Below are positions 1-12,500 of a DNA stretch of 64,000 bases, piece by piece (positions within the stretch are counted from its first letter, which is position 1; the number at the start of each line of letters is the position of its first letter). Made by a program: the position numbers and the translations under genes. The notes beneath the pieces were generated by a model that saw only the letters and a program-made list of their open reading frames with translations, was not told the DNA's origin and ran no database searches. The DNA comes from Phaseolus vulgaris (lineage: Eukaryota; Streptophyta; Magnoliopsida; Fabales; Fabaceae). The stretch lies in assembly GCF_000499845.2 (NCBI RefSeq), contig NC_023754.2, positions 8,100,403 through 8,164,402 on the forward strand, written 5' to 3'.

Positions 1-2673
1 TATCCTAATATTCACTAAATGAAGTTGCCACAAACCCTAAACTTCTGGCAAATCAGCACATAAAATGCAAATAAGCCACGCCTCATTCCGAGCAAATTTC
101 ATTTTTTATTCGACTTTTTTGTCAAAAGTTATGACAATTTGAAGTTTTTTTATGCCCATTTGAAGTTTCTTTATCCTAATATTCAGTAAATGAATTTGCC
201 ACAAACCCTAAACTACTGACAAATCAGCACATAACATGCAAATATGTCCCGCCTCTTTCTGAGCAACTTTCATTTTTTATCCGACTTCTCTGTCAAAAGT
301 TGTAACCATTTCAAGTTTTTTTACGATCATTTGAAGATTTTTTATCTTAATATTCACTAAATGAAGTTGCCACAAACCCTAAACTACTGACAAATCAACA
401 CGTAGCATCCAAATATTCCACACCTCATTTCGAGCAATTATCATTTTTTATCTGACTTCTCTGTCAAAACATATGACCATTTGAAGTTTTTTTATGGCCA
501 TTTGAATTTTGGTTATCCTAATATTCACTAAATAAATTTGCCACAAACCCTAAACTCTTGGCAAATCAACACTTAAAATGCATATATGCCACGCCTCGTT
601 CCGAGCAACTTTCATTTTTTATCCGACTTTTCTATGAAAAGTGATGACCATTTGAAGATTTTTATGGCCATTTAAAGTTTGTTTATCCTAATATTCACTA
701 AATGAAGTTGCCACAAAACATAAACTACTGACAAATTAGCACATAACATTGAAATATGCCACGCCTCGTTCTGTGGAGTTTTCATTTTTTATCTGACTTC
801 TTTATCAAAATTTGTGACCATTTGAAGTTTTTTTATGGCCATTTGAAGATTTTTAATCTTAATAGTAACCAAATGAAGTTGCCACAAACCCTAAACTGCT
901 AACAAATCAACACATAACATGCAAATATGCCACACCTCGTTCCGAGCAACTTTCATTTTTTATCAGACTTTTATGTCAAAACTTATGACCATTTAAAGTC
1001 TTTTTGTTACCATTTGAAGTTTGTTTATTCTAATATTTACTAAATTAAGTTGCCACAAACATTAAACTACTGATAAATCAGCAAATAAAATGCAAATTTG
1101 TCACGCCTCGTTCGGAGCAATTTTCATTTTTTATACGACTTCTCTGTCAAAACTTATGACCATTTGCAGTTTTTTTATGGCCATTTGAAGTTTGTTAACT
1201 TAATATTCACTAAATGAAGTTGCCACAAACCTTAATATACTACCAAATCAACACATAAAATGCAAATATGTCACACCTTGTTCCGAGCAATTTTCATTTT
1301 TTATCCAACTTTTCTTTCAAAACATATGACCATTTGAAGTTTTCTAATGGCCATTTAAAGTTTTTTATCTTAATATTAACTAAATGAAATTGCCACAAAC
1401 CCTAAAATCCTAGCAAATCAACACATAAAAATACAAATATGCCACCCCTTTTTCCGAGAAATTTCATATTTCATCTGACTGTTCTGTCAACAATTATGAC
1501 CATTTGAAGTTTGTTTATCCTAATATTAACTAAATGAAGTTGCCACAAACCCTAAACACCTGAAAAATCATCCCCTAACATGCAAATATGCCACGCCTTG
1601 TTCCCAACATTTTTCATTTTTTATGGCCATTTGAAGATTGTTTATCTTAATATTCAATAAATAAAGTTGCTACAAACCCTAAACTACTGACAAATCAACA
1701 CATAACATGCAAATATGCCACACCTCGTTCTTAGCAATTTTAATTTTTTCTCCGACTTCTCTGTCAAAACTTATGACCATTTGAAGTTTTTAATGGCCAT
1801 TTGAAGTTTGTTTATCCTAATATTAACTAAATGAAGTTGCCACAAACCCTAAACTCTTGGAAAATCACAAAATAAAATACAAATATGCATGTCTCGTTCC
1901 GAGCAACTTTCATTTTTAGCCGACTTTTCTTTGAAAACTTATGACCATTTTAAGTTTTTTTATGGCCTTTTAAAGTTTTATTATGGCCATTTCAAGTTTT
2001 TTTATCCTAATATTCACTAAATGAAGTTGCCACAAACCCTAAAATTCTGGAAAATCAGCAAATAAAATACAAATATTCAACGCCTCGTTCCGAGGAACTT
2101 TCATTTTTTATCCGACTTTTCTCTCAATGTTATGACAATTTCAAGTTTCTTTATCCTAATATTCACTAAATGAAGTTGCCATAAACCCTAAACTACTCTC
2201 AAATTAGCACATAACATGCAAATATGCCATGCCTTGTTTCGAGCAACTTTAATTTTTATTCCGACTTTTCTGTAAAAAGTTTTGACCATTTGAAGTTTTT
2301 TTATGGCCATTTGAGGTTTTTTATTCTAATATTCACTAAATGAAGTTGTCCACAACCCTTAACTACTGGCAAATCAACACATAACATGCAAATATGTCAC
2401 ACCTCGTTCCAAACAACTTTCATTTTTTATCTGACTTTTCTGTCAAAACTTGTGACCATTTGAAGTGTTTTTATAACCAATTGAAGTTTGTTTAGTCTAA
2501 TGTTCACTAAATGAAGTTGGCACAAACCTTAATCTACTAATAAATCAACACATAACATGGAAATATGTCACACCTCGTTCCGAGCAATTTTCATTTTTTA
2601 TCCAACTTCTTTTTCAAAACATATGACCATTTGAAATTTTTTAATGGCCATTTGAAGTTTTTTTTATCCTAAT
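1..2673. repeat. ~171-bp AT-rich satellite array, first block
   Basis: About sixteen head-to-tail monomers. The anchor GCCACAAA (or a close variant) recurs at about 27, 198, 369, 540, 710, 881, 1052, 1222, 1392, 1542, 1669, 1839, 2029, 2178, 2348 and 2519. Spacing is mostly 170-171 bp, with 127, 149-150 and 190 bp variants. The ~20-bp steps arise because CCATTTGAAGTTT is duplicated inside each monomer and one half is lost or gained. Most monomers contain one CCCTAAA heptamer, the plant telomere unit. No coding potential was seen. I cannot name the satellite family. Confidence 0.95.
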
Positions 2674-4222
2674 TGTTCCTGCCGGTTGACTCGCTTTGCC
2701 GATTTACTTTAACAGTTGCTTTGGCCCTTCAATCTTGCTTGAGAATCGTGCCTTCTTGATCAAGAAACCTCTCACCTGCAAAGACAAAGGGGTGCCCTAG
2801 TGGCCGTTTTCATTCTGACGCTCAAGTCAGTATTGGGGCAAAGAAACAATAAGTGTATAAAGTAGTTCTAGTCTTAGAAACTGTGTACCTTGTTAGGGTT
2901 CTTAGTCTCCTTTATATAGGTTGAAACTAGGGTTTACCTTTGCTCTATTACCCATATCTAGGATTCCTTGGAGAATGTCCCTACGGCGCTATCACACAAT
3001 CTTAGTGTAATCTAGCACATATGACTTCCCTTTACTGGAGTGCAACAACTAACAAAATGGCCGCCTGGGTACCAACTTATGCACCAAATATCTGGGACCA
3101 TTTGTTTTGTGGGTGTCCTAAGTATTTATGTGCCATGCATGCAGGCTACCCTTGGAAATCCTAACCCTAATGGGCCTTAGCGCCTCCAAGGGTTCTGTCT
3201 TTGTGTCGCGCCAAAATGAGTTATACACCCTGCATGCATGGATCCCTCATGACTTAGGCTTTCTGATAACTGAGTGTTTTATCTGGTAATTAGTACAATT
3301 CTGGGGCCCACCATGACTACCAGTCATCGATGTCCGGTGAATGGTCGGTACACAAGCCCCCAGTCTCGAGCTGTAACTTGTTTCAGCGAAGAGACTAAGG
3401 GATCGCCCTAGGCGACCTAAGTGGCTCTGGGTGACAGGATGGGAACAGTACACCGAAGTGACGTCTCACCATACATTTTCAATCAGTGTACACGTGGCAA
3501 GATCAACGACTATCACTTGTTGGCGCTTGCGCTTCTTCATATATTGTTTCTTAACTGACCTCAACCTTGTTGAATAAAATCAAGGGACAGGTCTTAATAA
3601 CTAACCGCAACCTTGTTGTATGAAGTCAAGGGACAAGTCTTAATATCTAACCGCAACCTTGTTGTATGAAGCCAAGGGACAGGTTTTTAGTAACTGACCG
3701 CAACCTTGCTGTATGAAATCAAGGGACAAGTCTTAATAACTAACCGCAACCTTTGACGGGATCACGACCTGGATGCCACCTCATGCACTTGATCTCTGGG
3801 GTCACTCATCCTGGGAACGCCCTATCTGCTCACATGTCATGCGTGCAACTCGTCCCTGATACTGTTCCCAGTGGCTCTTTACTTGTGTTACGCCTGAACG
3901 CGTCATCCACACCACACGCATGGGCTCTCGTGACCTAGGCTTCTCCCTACTGATAACTTGTGTGTGGTTTGGGATCCACCTCTCGTGGCCCAGCTCTATT
4001 GTTCGGGTCACTGATGTCCGACCTCCCTACACTACCTGATGCCCGACCTCTCTACACTGTTGGGTGACACATCGGCACGCCCTGGCAATCGATGTCTGAC
4101 CACTCTTCGGCACCTTGGCTCATGTACCTCGCAAGACACTAGCCCACGCCATTCGTGGGACCCACCTTATTTGGTCCCACCATTACCAGTGGTCAAACTA
4201 CACCCGAGGACTGGTCGGTACA
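2674..4222 (+). mobile_element. Solo LTR (family G) inserted in the satellite
   Basis: The 1549-bp block starts TGTTCCTGCC and ends GGTCGGTACA. It is flanked on both sides by the 5-bp duplication CTAAT (2669-2673 and 4223-4227). Removing it plus one CTAAT restores a satellite monomer of about 172 bp. A TATA-like TTTATATAGG lies near 2910. There is no PBS, coding sequence or second LTR, so it is a solo LTR left by recombination between LTRs. Its 3' part resembles 7219-7542, which is attached to a Tat-type pol fragment, so family G is probably a Ty3/gypsy Tat element. Confidence 0.9.
3553..3752. repeat. ~47-bp minisatellite inside the solo LTR
   Basis: About four copies of a unit containing CGCAACCTTGTTGTATGAAG and AAGGGACAAGTCTTAATA, with units beginning near 3553, 3599, 3645, 3692 and 3738. 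A second internal duplication is seen in the LTR: the segment ending at about 3353 (GGTCGGTACAC) resembles the true LTR end at 4222. Confidence 0.8.
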
Positions 4223-4227
4223 CTAAT

Positions 4228-5421
4228 ATTAACTAAAAAAAGTTGCCTCAAACCCTAAATTCCTAGCAAATCAACACCTAAATAGAAAATACGTCACACC
4301 TCGTTTCTAGCCACTTTCATTTTTTATCCAACTTTTCTGTAAAAAGTTATGACCATTTGGAGTATTTTTATCCTAATATTCACTAAATAAAGTTGCCACA
4401 AACCCTAAACTACTAACAAATCAATAGATAAAATGCAAATATGCCACACCTTGTTCCAAGCAACTTTCATTTTTTATTCGACCTCTCTGCCAAAACTTAT
4501 GACCATTTGATGTTTTTTTTATGGTCATTTGAAGTTTGTTTATCCTAATATTAACTAAATGAAGTTGCCACAAACCCTAAAATATTGGCAAATCAGCACA
4601 GAAAATGCAAATATGTCATGCCTCGTTCTGAGCAACTTTCATTTTTGTCCGACTTTTCTGTCAAAACTTATGACCATTTGAAGTTTTCTTATGGCAATTT
4701 AAAGATTGTTTATCTTAATATTAACTAAATGAAGTTGCCTCAAACCTTAAACTACTGACAAGTATGTCATGCTTCATTATGTGCAACTTTCATTTTTTAT
4801 GTGACTTTTCTATCAAAACTTATGACCATTTGAAGTTTTTTTTGTTCATGTGAAGATTGTTTATCTTAATATTCAATAAATGAAGTTCCCTCAAACCCTA
4901 AAGAAAACAACACATAACATGCAAATATGTCACACCTAGTTTCGAACAACTTTCATTTTTTTATGACCATTTGCAGTTTGTTTATTCTAATATTCACTAA
5001 ATGAAGTTGCCACAAACTCTAAACTCCTTAAAAATCAGCATATAAAATGTGGATATGCCACGCCTCGTTTGGAGCAATTTTCATTTTTTATCCGACTTCT
5101 TTGTCAAAAGTTGTGACCATTTGAAGTTTTTTTATGGCCATTTGAAGTTGGTTTATCCTAATATTAGTAAATAAAATTGTCACAAACCTTAAATTACTAA
5201 CAAATCCGCACATAACATGCAAATATGCCACCCCTCGTTCCGAGAAACTTTCATTTTTTATCTGAATTCTCTATCAAAAGTTCTGACCATTTGAAGTTTG
5301 TTTTTCCTAATATTCACCAAATGAAGTTGTCACAAATGCTAAACTACTGACAAATCAGCTAATAACATCTAAATATGTTTTGTCTCATTTTGAGCAACTT
5401 TCGTTTTTTATCCAGTTTCTC
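4228..5421. repeat. ~171-bp satellite array, second block
   Basis: This is the continuation of the array after the solo LTR. Anchors are near 4245, 4395, 4567, 4737, 4888, 5009, 5179 and 5329, with spacings of 121, 150-151 and 170-172 bp. It ends abruptly in the middle of a monomer at the start of the antisense LTR at 5422. No genes. Confidence 0.93.
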
Positions 5422-5931
5422 TGATTGAAGAATGCCTGCATCCGTTGAGATTTCTTTGGTGGATTGGCGGAAGCTTCATGGATTGTAGCGGACTAGGATC
5501 TCACTTAGAGCTTGTGGATTCCTTGAAGGTGAAGGATAGGTATGGAGAGTGATAGGTGAGGCCTAATCACTTGCTCTAGTGGAAAGTTGAAGATCAAACG
5601 TGTATCCTAGGGATGGTAAGAGACAAGAGTGTAATTGGCACAAATTTGACAGCAATTCACTCATTGATTAATCTTACAAAATGAGAGCCAAGCACTTCAA
5701 TTTATAGGAGAGAGGGCTAAACATTTTGGAGCCAAAAATTTAAAATTCAAAATAAAACTCTCTAATGAGAAGGTGCCATGCGGAGTCATGCTTTCCATGC
5801 TTAACTCACACCTTCCATGCTAAATCCTCTCCACTCCTTTGTTGCCATGTGGACGTCCATGTGCTCCATGCCAAGGTTTTTTTCGTTTTCCAATATACCA
5901 TTGACGTTTTTGGGTTACATTGGGCTCAACA
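5422..5931 (-). mobile_element. Antisense solo LTR (family L)
   Basis: On the minus strand this reads TGTTGAGCCC ... CTTCAATCA, a TG..CA-bounded 510-bp block with a TATA-like CTATAAATTG (plus strand about 5700-5709) and a downstream leader-like region. I see no matching target duplication (TTCTC against GGGAA). The flanks differ as well: satellite on the left, Tat pol fragment on the right. It may therefore sit at a rearrangement junction. The downstream part resembles 47819-48527. Confidence 0.55.
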
Positions 5932-7218
5932 GGGAACCTGGAGCTCTCCTCAGTAGCCACACACCAGGAAGGAATAGATTTTAGGTGGGTCTTCTCCGTA
6001 GATGGGTCCTCTAACCAACAGGGGAGTAGGGCTAGTGTCATCTTGGAAAGACCAAATGGGTTGCTGATCGAGCAGACCCTGCGGTTTGCTTTCAAGGCCA
6101 GCAATAACCAGGCGGAGTAATAGTTGGAATGCTCCTAGCTATAGAGATGGGGGCAAAGAGTGATTCCCTGTTGGTAATAGGGCATGTTATGGGAGAGTAT
6201 CAAGCCAAGGACCCTAGATGGTCGCATACCTACAGTATGTTCGGATTTTGAAGGAGACTTTTGCGGTGTTTGAGTTAGTACATGTCCCTCGAAAACAAAA
6301 TCTTTGAGCTGACTTGCTAGCAAAGCTCGCCAGTTTAGAAAAGGGGGGCAGACAGAGGACAATCATACAGGAGACCCTGAGGACACCTCGAACCACCACA
6401 GATGTCACAGCGGAAGTCCAATAGATAACCACCTCAGAAGGTCTTAAGAGAAGTCACCAATCGGTTGCTTAGGAAACCCTGAAAACGCCTAGAATAAGCA
6501 CATACACGTTACCAGGGGAAGAGAAAATGCAAGTTTGCCTAGTTGAAGGAGGCGAAACCTGGATGACACCCTACCAACGCTACTTGGCTGATGGGATACT
6601 CTCGCTGGAACCTACAGAGGCCAGAGTAGTCAAGAAGAACTCGAGCAAATACACCCTGATTGACGGGAATTTGTTCAGACACGAGTATACTCACCCTACC
6701 CTGATATGTGTACATGGTGAGTAGTGCACGCACATTATGGCAGAACTTCACGAAATGATATGCGGGAGTCACATAGGTGGTCGAGCTCTCTCGTCGAAGG
6801 CTGTTCGCACAAGATATTACTGGCCAACTATGAGGGAAGACTACACAAGGTATGCACAGCGGTGCAAGCAGTTCCAACAACATGATGACTGGCACAAGGC
6901 GCCCCAGAAGAGCTGAGATCGATTTATAGCCCATGGTCGTTTCATATCTGGGGAATCGACATTCTGGGGCCATTTCCTTTAGCAATGCGGCAGATGAAGT
7001 ACCTGGTGGTTGCCATTGAGTACTTCACAAAGTGGATAGAGGTTGAGCTAGTAGCGCAGATCACAACCCACAAGGTCCAACACTTTGTGTGGAAGAACAT
7101 AGTATGCCGCTTTGGGGTCCCAAAGCGGTTGGTGTCCGATAATGGCACCCAGTTTGCAAGCCAACAGTTGGGCAAGTTGTATACAGAGCTGGAAATAAAG
7201 CTAGTGTTTACTTCTGTG
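5932..7218 (+). pseudogene. Tat-type pol fragment: extra RNase H and integrase, truncated
   Basis: The translated pieces match the pol of elements A and B. The extra (archaeal-like) RNase H segment VDGSSNQQGS is at about 5998-6027. Linker sequences follow, then the integrase zinc region (6738-6900), in which the last zinc-binding Cys is lost (CKQF instead of CKQC). The integrase core has ILGPFPLAMRQMKYL and SDNGTQFAS. Several stops and frameshifts break it, including TAG at about 6723-6725. It stops just before the catalytic Glu and joins an LTR tail directly. It is a dead remnant older than A and B. Confidence 0.85.
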
Positions 7219-7542
7219 ATGCTCCCACGTCTCTTAGTGGGCTTAGGGTTCCTGGGGGAATGTCCTTGCGTCGCTATTCACGTGCCATGCAATCTTTCCC
7301 TGGAAACCCTAACCCTAATGGGCCTTAGCACCTCCAAGGAACACTGGTTTGTGTCGTACCCGAATGTACCATACACACCCTATGCATGATCCTCTCGTGG
7401 CTTAGGTCTTTTTTGGTATATGGGTGTTAACTCATGTTGTTTGTGAGACCCAGCTTACGTGGCCCACTATTGCTATCAGTCCACCGATGTCCGATGCCCG
7501 ATGTCTTTCTCTCAGGCCGATGATCGAGGTCTGGCCTGTACA
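7219..7542 (+). mobile_element. 3' part of a family-G LTR
   Basis: Similar to 2960-3353 and the end of the solo LTR at 4222: GAATGTCCTTGCGTCGCTAT corresponds to GAATGTCCCTACGGCGCTAT. It ends GGCCTGTACA at 7542. It is fused directly to the truncated integrase, so the end of pol, the 3' noncoding region and the 5' part of the LTR were deleted together. Confidence 0.7.
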
Positions 7543-8279
7543 GCAACTAATAGCTTCACATATATAGCCACAATAATTAGTCAAAGTTGGCATTTAGTGG
7601 GTTGTTTTCAAAACAGAAAATAGAATCAAATCAGAACCATAAAGCAGTTTTTGTCAGTCATAACAGAAAGTACAGAAAACACATGCTGATTTGACCAAAC
7701 TTTAAAAGCAGTTTTAATTTCCAAGATTTAGAGGAATCTGATTCATAAAGAGCAGTTATTATAGAGATACTTTGTATTCAAGGATTTAATTAAAGCATTG
7801 TTGACAACATACATCACTGGGTTTGAACAGAAAATCAGTTTAAAGCACATTGAATCAAAAACTGATTTGACCAGTGCTGACAGAGTTGAAACAATCGGTT
7901 GTTTCGAAGAAACAATTGGTTGAATTTCTGAAACTAGTGAAAAAAATTTAGAAAACCAGATTCTTTTAACAGCCATTGAATATACAAGCATTCAAGTTTT
8001 AAGGCACATAGAGTTTTATAGGAACAAAATGAATACAAAGCAAACATAATCCAAAAAAATAATGAAAATTCAGAATTGGATTTGGAATCAAATGTTCAAC
8101 AATAGAAAGAACAAAGAGTTATTCTTCAAGATTTTAAAGTACACATATGAAAGCAGTACATAATATCTTAACAAGGCATTGTCTTGCAAATTTGCTTTCC
8201 TGAGATCCTAATCTTACTGACCCTTCATGTGGAGTCAAAAATCTGCAAAGAAAAGCTTGTTAAATCACAAGATTAGATC
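7543..8279 (-). mobile_element. Left remainder of antisense Ty1/copia element J
   Basis: AT-rich noncoding sequence. Minus-strand ATTGTTTCTTCGAAACAACC and neighbouring CAACCGATTGTTT motifs match the sequence style of the copia elements here. Its last bases AGATC (8275-8279) are the target duplication of element A. Reading across A, the gag end at 36425 continues into this segment. I do not see the left LTR end of J or any coding domain. The open frame at 7743-7991 has no recognisable similarity. Confidence 0.6.
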
Positions 8280-9432
8280 TGTACCGTCCTGTACCCAGGC
8301 GTTGACAAAGTCAAGGTCAAAGTCAATGTAAGGCGCCGCCCAGGTGGGGGTGATACCAAGTACAGGCGTCGCCAAGAGAAAGCGTCGCCAAGATAAGGCA
8401 TCGCCTAGCAGGGCGTCACCGAAATGGGGTGTCGCCAAGGTAAAATGACACAAGAACAGGGCAACCACAGCGTTGCTCCCCGATACCCATGGTTAGGAAA
8501 GACCATGGAGGGGGTGACGCCGTGGGAAGGCCTCAAACCCCTGATAACCAGGGGACAGTGATAAAGAGAAGGGAAAGGTGGCTTCAAGGCCATAGAAATA
8601 GCGCCAGTGTAGAGCAACCTGACTCGTGAAGTACCCCTGCCGCCCCAGAGACGCCCTTGGGATAGATACGACCCGGGAGAGGGGTCATGCCCGGGGGCAG
8701 CCAGGTGCAGGGTGCGAGAGGAAGGTAGATACGCTCTCACAGTGAGTGACTAGAGGCTTGGGGGCATGAGTTGGCGCCCAAAAAGTCACCCCTTGCGCAG
8801 TTGCACTCCCAGGAAGGAGGACACACACAAGGAAATACCCTTAGATAGGGTAACGGTGCTGTGAGGCCCTCCACGTGTACAGCAGCCAAGTCAGAATAGA
8901 AACGCCATTTTGTCAGGTACAAGGTAATTAAAGTTATTTAATACAGTTTCCGTTTCGAGCGTTTAAGGAACTATAAATGCTCCCAAGCAGTTTAAACGTC
9001 TTAAATGCGCTGAGCGTTTTATAATTAAATGCGCTTTAAGGCGCTTTAAATGCTGGAGTAGTTTAAATAGCGCCTGGAATGTTGGGAACGGGGTTCGAAC
9101 TTTTGGCAAATTTTCCAGAAACGCTGTAGTTGCTTGCTCGAGCCTTGAGGTTACGCACAAGGGACTAGGGAAAGATCTTTGCCAGAACGAGAAATAGACA
9201 TTAGAGACAGTTTCTTTTTACCACCTTTAGAGTGCCATTCACGGTGCTCCGATACGGAGGTGCTTAGTTTTTGGTGTTTCTTGCTGGCTGACTTGAGCGT
9301 CGGAGTGCAAACGGCCGCTAGGGCGCCCCTTTGTCCTTCTTTGCAGGAATCCGCAGGTAATCGGTAGGAAGGAGTCCCTAGCTGACGGGTGAGACTGTGC
9401 ACGAAGAGGTCCCAGGTCAACCAGACGGAACA
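8280..9432 (+). repeat. 5' LTR of element A
   Basis: 1153 bp, from TGTACCGTCC to CAGACGGAACA. U3 contains GGCGTCGCC-type short repeats (about 8328-8445) and one hairpin of family HP1 (8476-8515). TTTAAATAGC at 9062-9071 is the probable TATA-like site. The LTR is followed after two bases by the primer binding site. Confidence 0.92.
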
Positions 9433-9434
9433 TT

Positions 9435-9453
9435 TGGCGCCCACCTTGGGGCC
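9435..9453 (+). other. Primer binding site of element A
   Basis: TGGCGCCCACCTTGGGGCC starts two bases after the LTR end. Elements B (14901) and F (63509) have TGGCGCCCACTGTGGGGC at the same place. I cannot assign the primer tRNA with confidence. Confidence 0.8.
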
Positions 9454-9536
9454 GATATAAAACATCAGTCCCATCGCAAGTTCAAAGAGACCTATCGAGT
9501 CACTGACGTGAGCAGAAGTCGAGGATACAACGAAAG

Positions 9537-12500
9537 ATGAGGGCTACCACTAGACAAAGTGCCGCGCGTGCGGCGAATGAGGAAATGTCCGTGCAGCAGG
9601 TCATGGAGATGATGCGGGGGTTGCAGGATGATATGGCGGAGTCCAGGATGGAACAGGAGCGCATGCAGGCAGACCTTGAAGCCTCGCAAGCGAGGAACGA
9701 AGAGCTCCATCGTATAAATGAGGAGTTGCGCCGAGGCTTGAGGAAGAACCAGGGGCAACGAGAGCAATACGAGACAGAGCCTCTCACCCCGCCCAGGGAG
9801 TTTTCCACTCCCTTCTCACAGGAGGTCCTGGATGCAGTGATCCCCAACACGTTCTCAGGACCCAAGGTGATCTTCACCGGGATGGAGGACCCTGAGGCGC
9901 ATCTCTCTGTGTTTCACACACAGATGGTCCTGGTAGGCGGCTCCGACGCTGCCAAGTGCAAACTCTTCATGAGCACCCTGACGGGGATGGCCATGGACTG
10001 GTTTATCAGCCTCCCGGACGGCCGTATCACCTCCTTCCAACAGCTGTCACGGTTGTTCAGGGAAAAATACTTGGCAAACAGAGCTCCGCCACCGGTCTCC
10101 TACGACCTGTTCGAGGTAAAACCGTATCAAGGAGAAACTTTGAAAGAATACATCAACCGCTTTGGGGCCCAAGTAGTGAAGGTTGGAACAGCAGAGGAGG
10201 CCATGGTCGTGTACGCATTCAGGAAGGGCGTATGCCCAGGTCCTTTCCACAAATCCATCGCCCAAAATCTCCCCAGGACTTTCGCTGAGATAAGGCGCTG
10301 GGTGGTGGAGCATATCGCCTCCGAGGGAGAAGTGTGTGAGAAGCGCGCCAACGTCGTGCCCTCACGCCCGAGAGCGCAGACGCGGGCTCAACCTGTCCGG
10401 GTCAACGAGACCACGACAGACAGAAGGAAGTCGGACAGGAGACGCCCGTATGAGGTCAGGAAACCCCAGCCCCGGGGTCCAACAGGAGGCGAGCGACCGG
10501 CAAAAGAAAGGGCCAGGCCGGGGAGATACAATTTTGTGGTGGAACTAAAGGACCTAATCGTCGTGCCCAATATAGCTGAAAGGTTGAGGCGACCGGCGAA
10601 GACTAATAAGGTGTTAGGGGCTCGGAAAGACTCTTGGTGTGAATTCCACGAGGCTTTCGGTCATCACATCGACAACTGCCTATCGTTGGGTTACCAGCTA
10701 GATGAGCTGGTGAGAAGCGGGTTTCTGAAGGACTACGTCTCAGAACCCGCCACGATCGCCGCCCTGCCGGCGCCAACAGAAGAACAAACGCACGAGATGC
10801 CCGTTCTCGGCGAGGTCCACACCATTGCTGGAGGTTTCTCCGGCGGAGGACCCACCGCCTCCCAGCGAAAGAAATACACGAGGGGGGTCAACTCCATCGA
10901 GGAAAGAATATCAGGCGAGCCGTGGGAGTCTGACCTCGTGTTCACGAGGGCGGATCTGCGAGACGTGGTCCCACACGACAATGGTCCCGTGGTCATCTCG
11001 GTTGTCACAGCCGGAAGGAAGGTGCACATGGTTCTAGTCGACCAGGGAAGTTCTGCAGACGTTATGTTCTGGTCGACATTCAACAAGCTGCGGTTGTCTC
11101 CCGACCTTTTGAGGCCCTACACAGGGTGCCTATACGGGTTTGCGGATAACCAGGTGGAGGTCCGAGGCTACTTGGAGCTGAGGACGACGTTCACAGACGG
11201 AGAGGCCTCGCGTACCGAAAGCTTTCGGTACTTGGTCGTAAACGCCAACTCCTCCTACAACATCTTGTTGGGCAGACTGTCGTTGAATAGGCTAAATGCA
11301 GTATCCTCCACCCGTCATATGAAGATGAAACTGCCCGATCTCAGTGGCAAGGTCATCGTCATCAAGTCGGATCAGGAGGAAGCGCAGAAATGTTACGAAA
11401 ATAGCCTGAAAATGAAGAAAAGCGTCTTCATGGTGTTTGAGCGTCCGCCAAGTGCAGACACGACGATGATTGAGGCCACACCCGTGAGGGCGACGCCCGA
11501 GGCAGATACACTCATGGAGGAGGGCGCCGACGACACGGCGCCCATAGAAGAGGCGGCGCCCATTCAGGATAACAGCAGGGAACAACAGGTGGCCAACGTG
11601 GTGGAAAGGGAGATTGGCGGCAAAACGTTTAAACTGGGGCGTTTGCTAGGCCAAGAAGAGCAGGAGGCGGTGGCAGAGGTGATCTCACGCCACTTGGATG
11701 CTTTCGCATTGTCTGCCTCGGATATGCCCGGCATCGACCCTGATTTCCTATGTCATCACCTCAGCATGGACGCCACGGTCCGCCCCGTGCGCCAAAGAAG
11801 GAGGAAATTTAATGAAGAGAGGCAGCTGGTGGTACGTGAAGAAACGCAGAAGCTGCTGAGGGCTGGCCACATTATGAAGATCCAATACCCTGAGTGGCTA
11901 GCCAACATCGTCCTGGTAAAGAAGGCGAATGGGAAGTGGAGGATGTGCGTGGACTTCACGGACCTAAATAAGGCGTGCCCGAAGGACTCATACCCACTGC
12001 CCAACATCGACGCATTGGTGGACAGCGCCTCCGGTTGCAAGGTGTGCCAAGCTTCTTGGACACATTCTCGGGATACAACCAGATTAAAATGCACCCGAGA
12101 GATGAGAGCAAAACTGCATTCATGACGGAGACCAGCAGCTAGTGTTACAAGGTGATGCCCTTTGGGCTGAAAAACGCGGGCGCCACCTACCAGAGGCTGA
12201 TGGATAAGGTCCTGGCGCCCATGTTAAGGAGGAATGTATACGCCTACGTGGATGATATGGTAGTCGCGTCGAAGGACAGGACACAGCATGTGGCGGACCT
12301 AGAGGAATTGTTTGTAACTATATCCAAGTATCGCCTCAAGCTAAACCCCGAAAAGTGTGTCTTCGGGGTAGAGGCAGGTAAGTTCTTGGACTTCATGCTC
12401 ACGGAGAGGGGAATAGAGGCGAACCCCGATAAATGTGCAGCGATCATCGCCATGCGTAGCCCGACGTCAGTAAAGGAAGTACAGCAGCTGACGGGGCGGA

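Noticed and set aside
1..5421. CRISPR-like regular repeats
   Set aside because: Contiguous diverged satellite monomers without unique spacers, in a plant-type genome.
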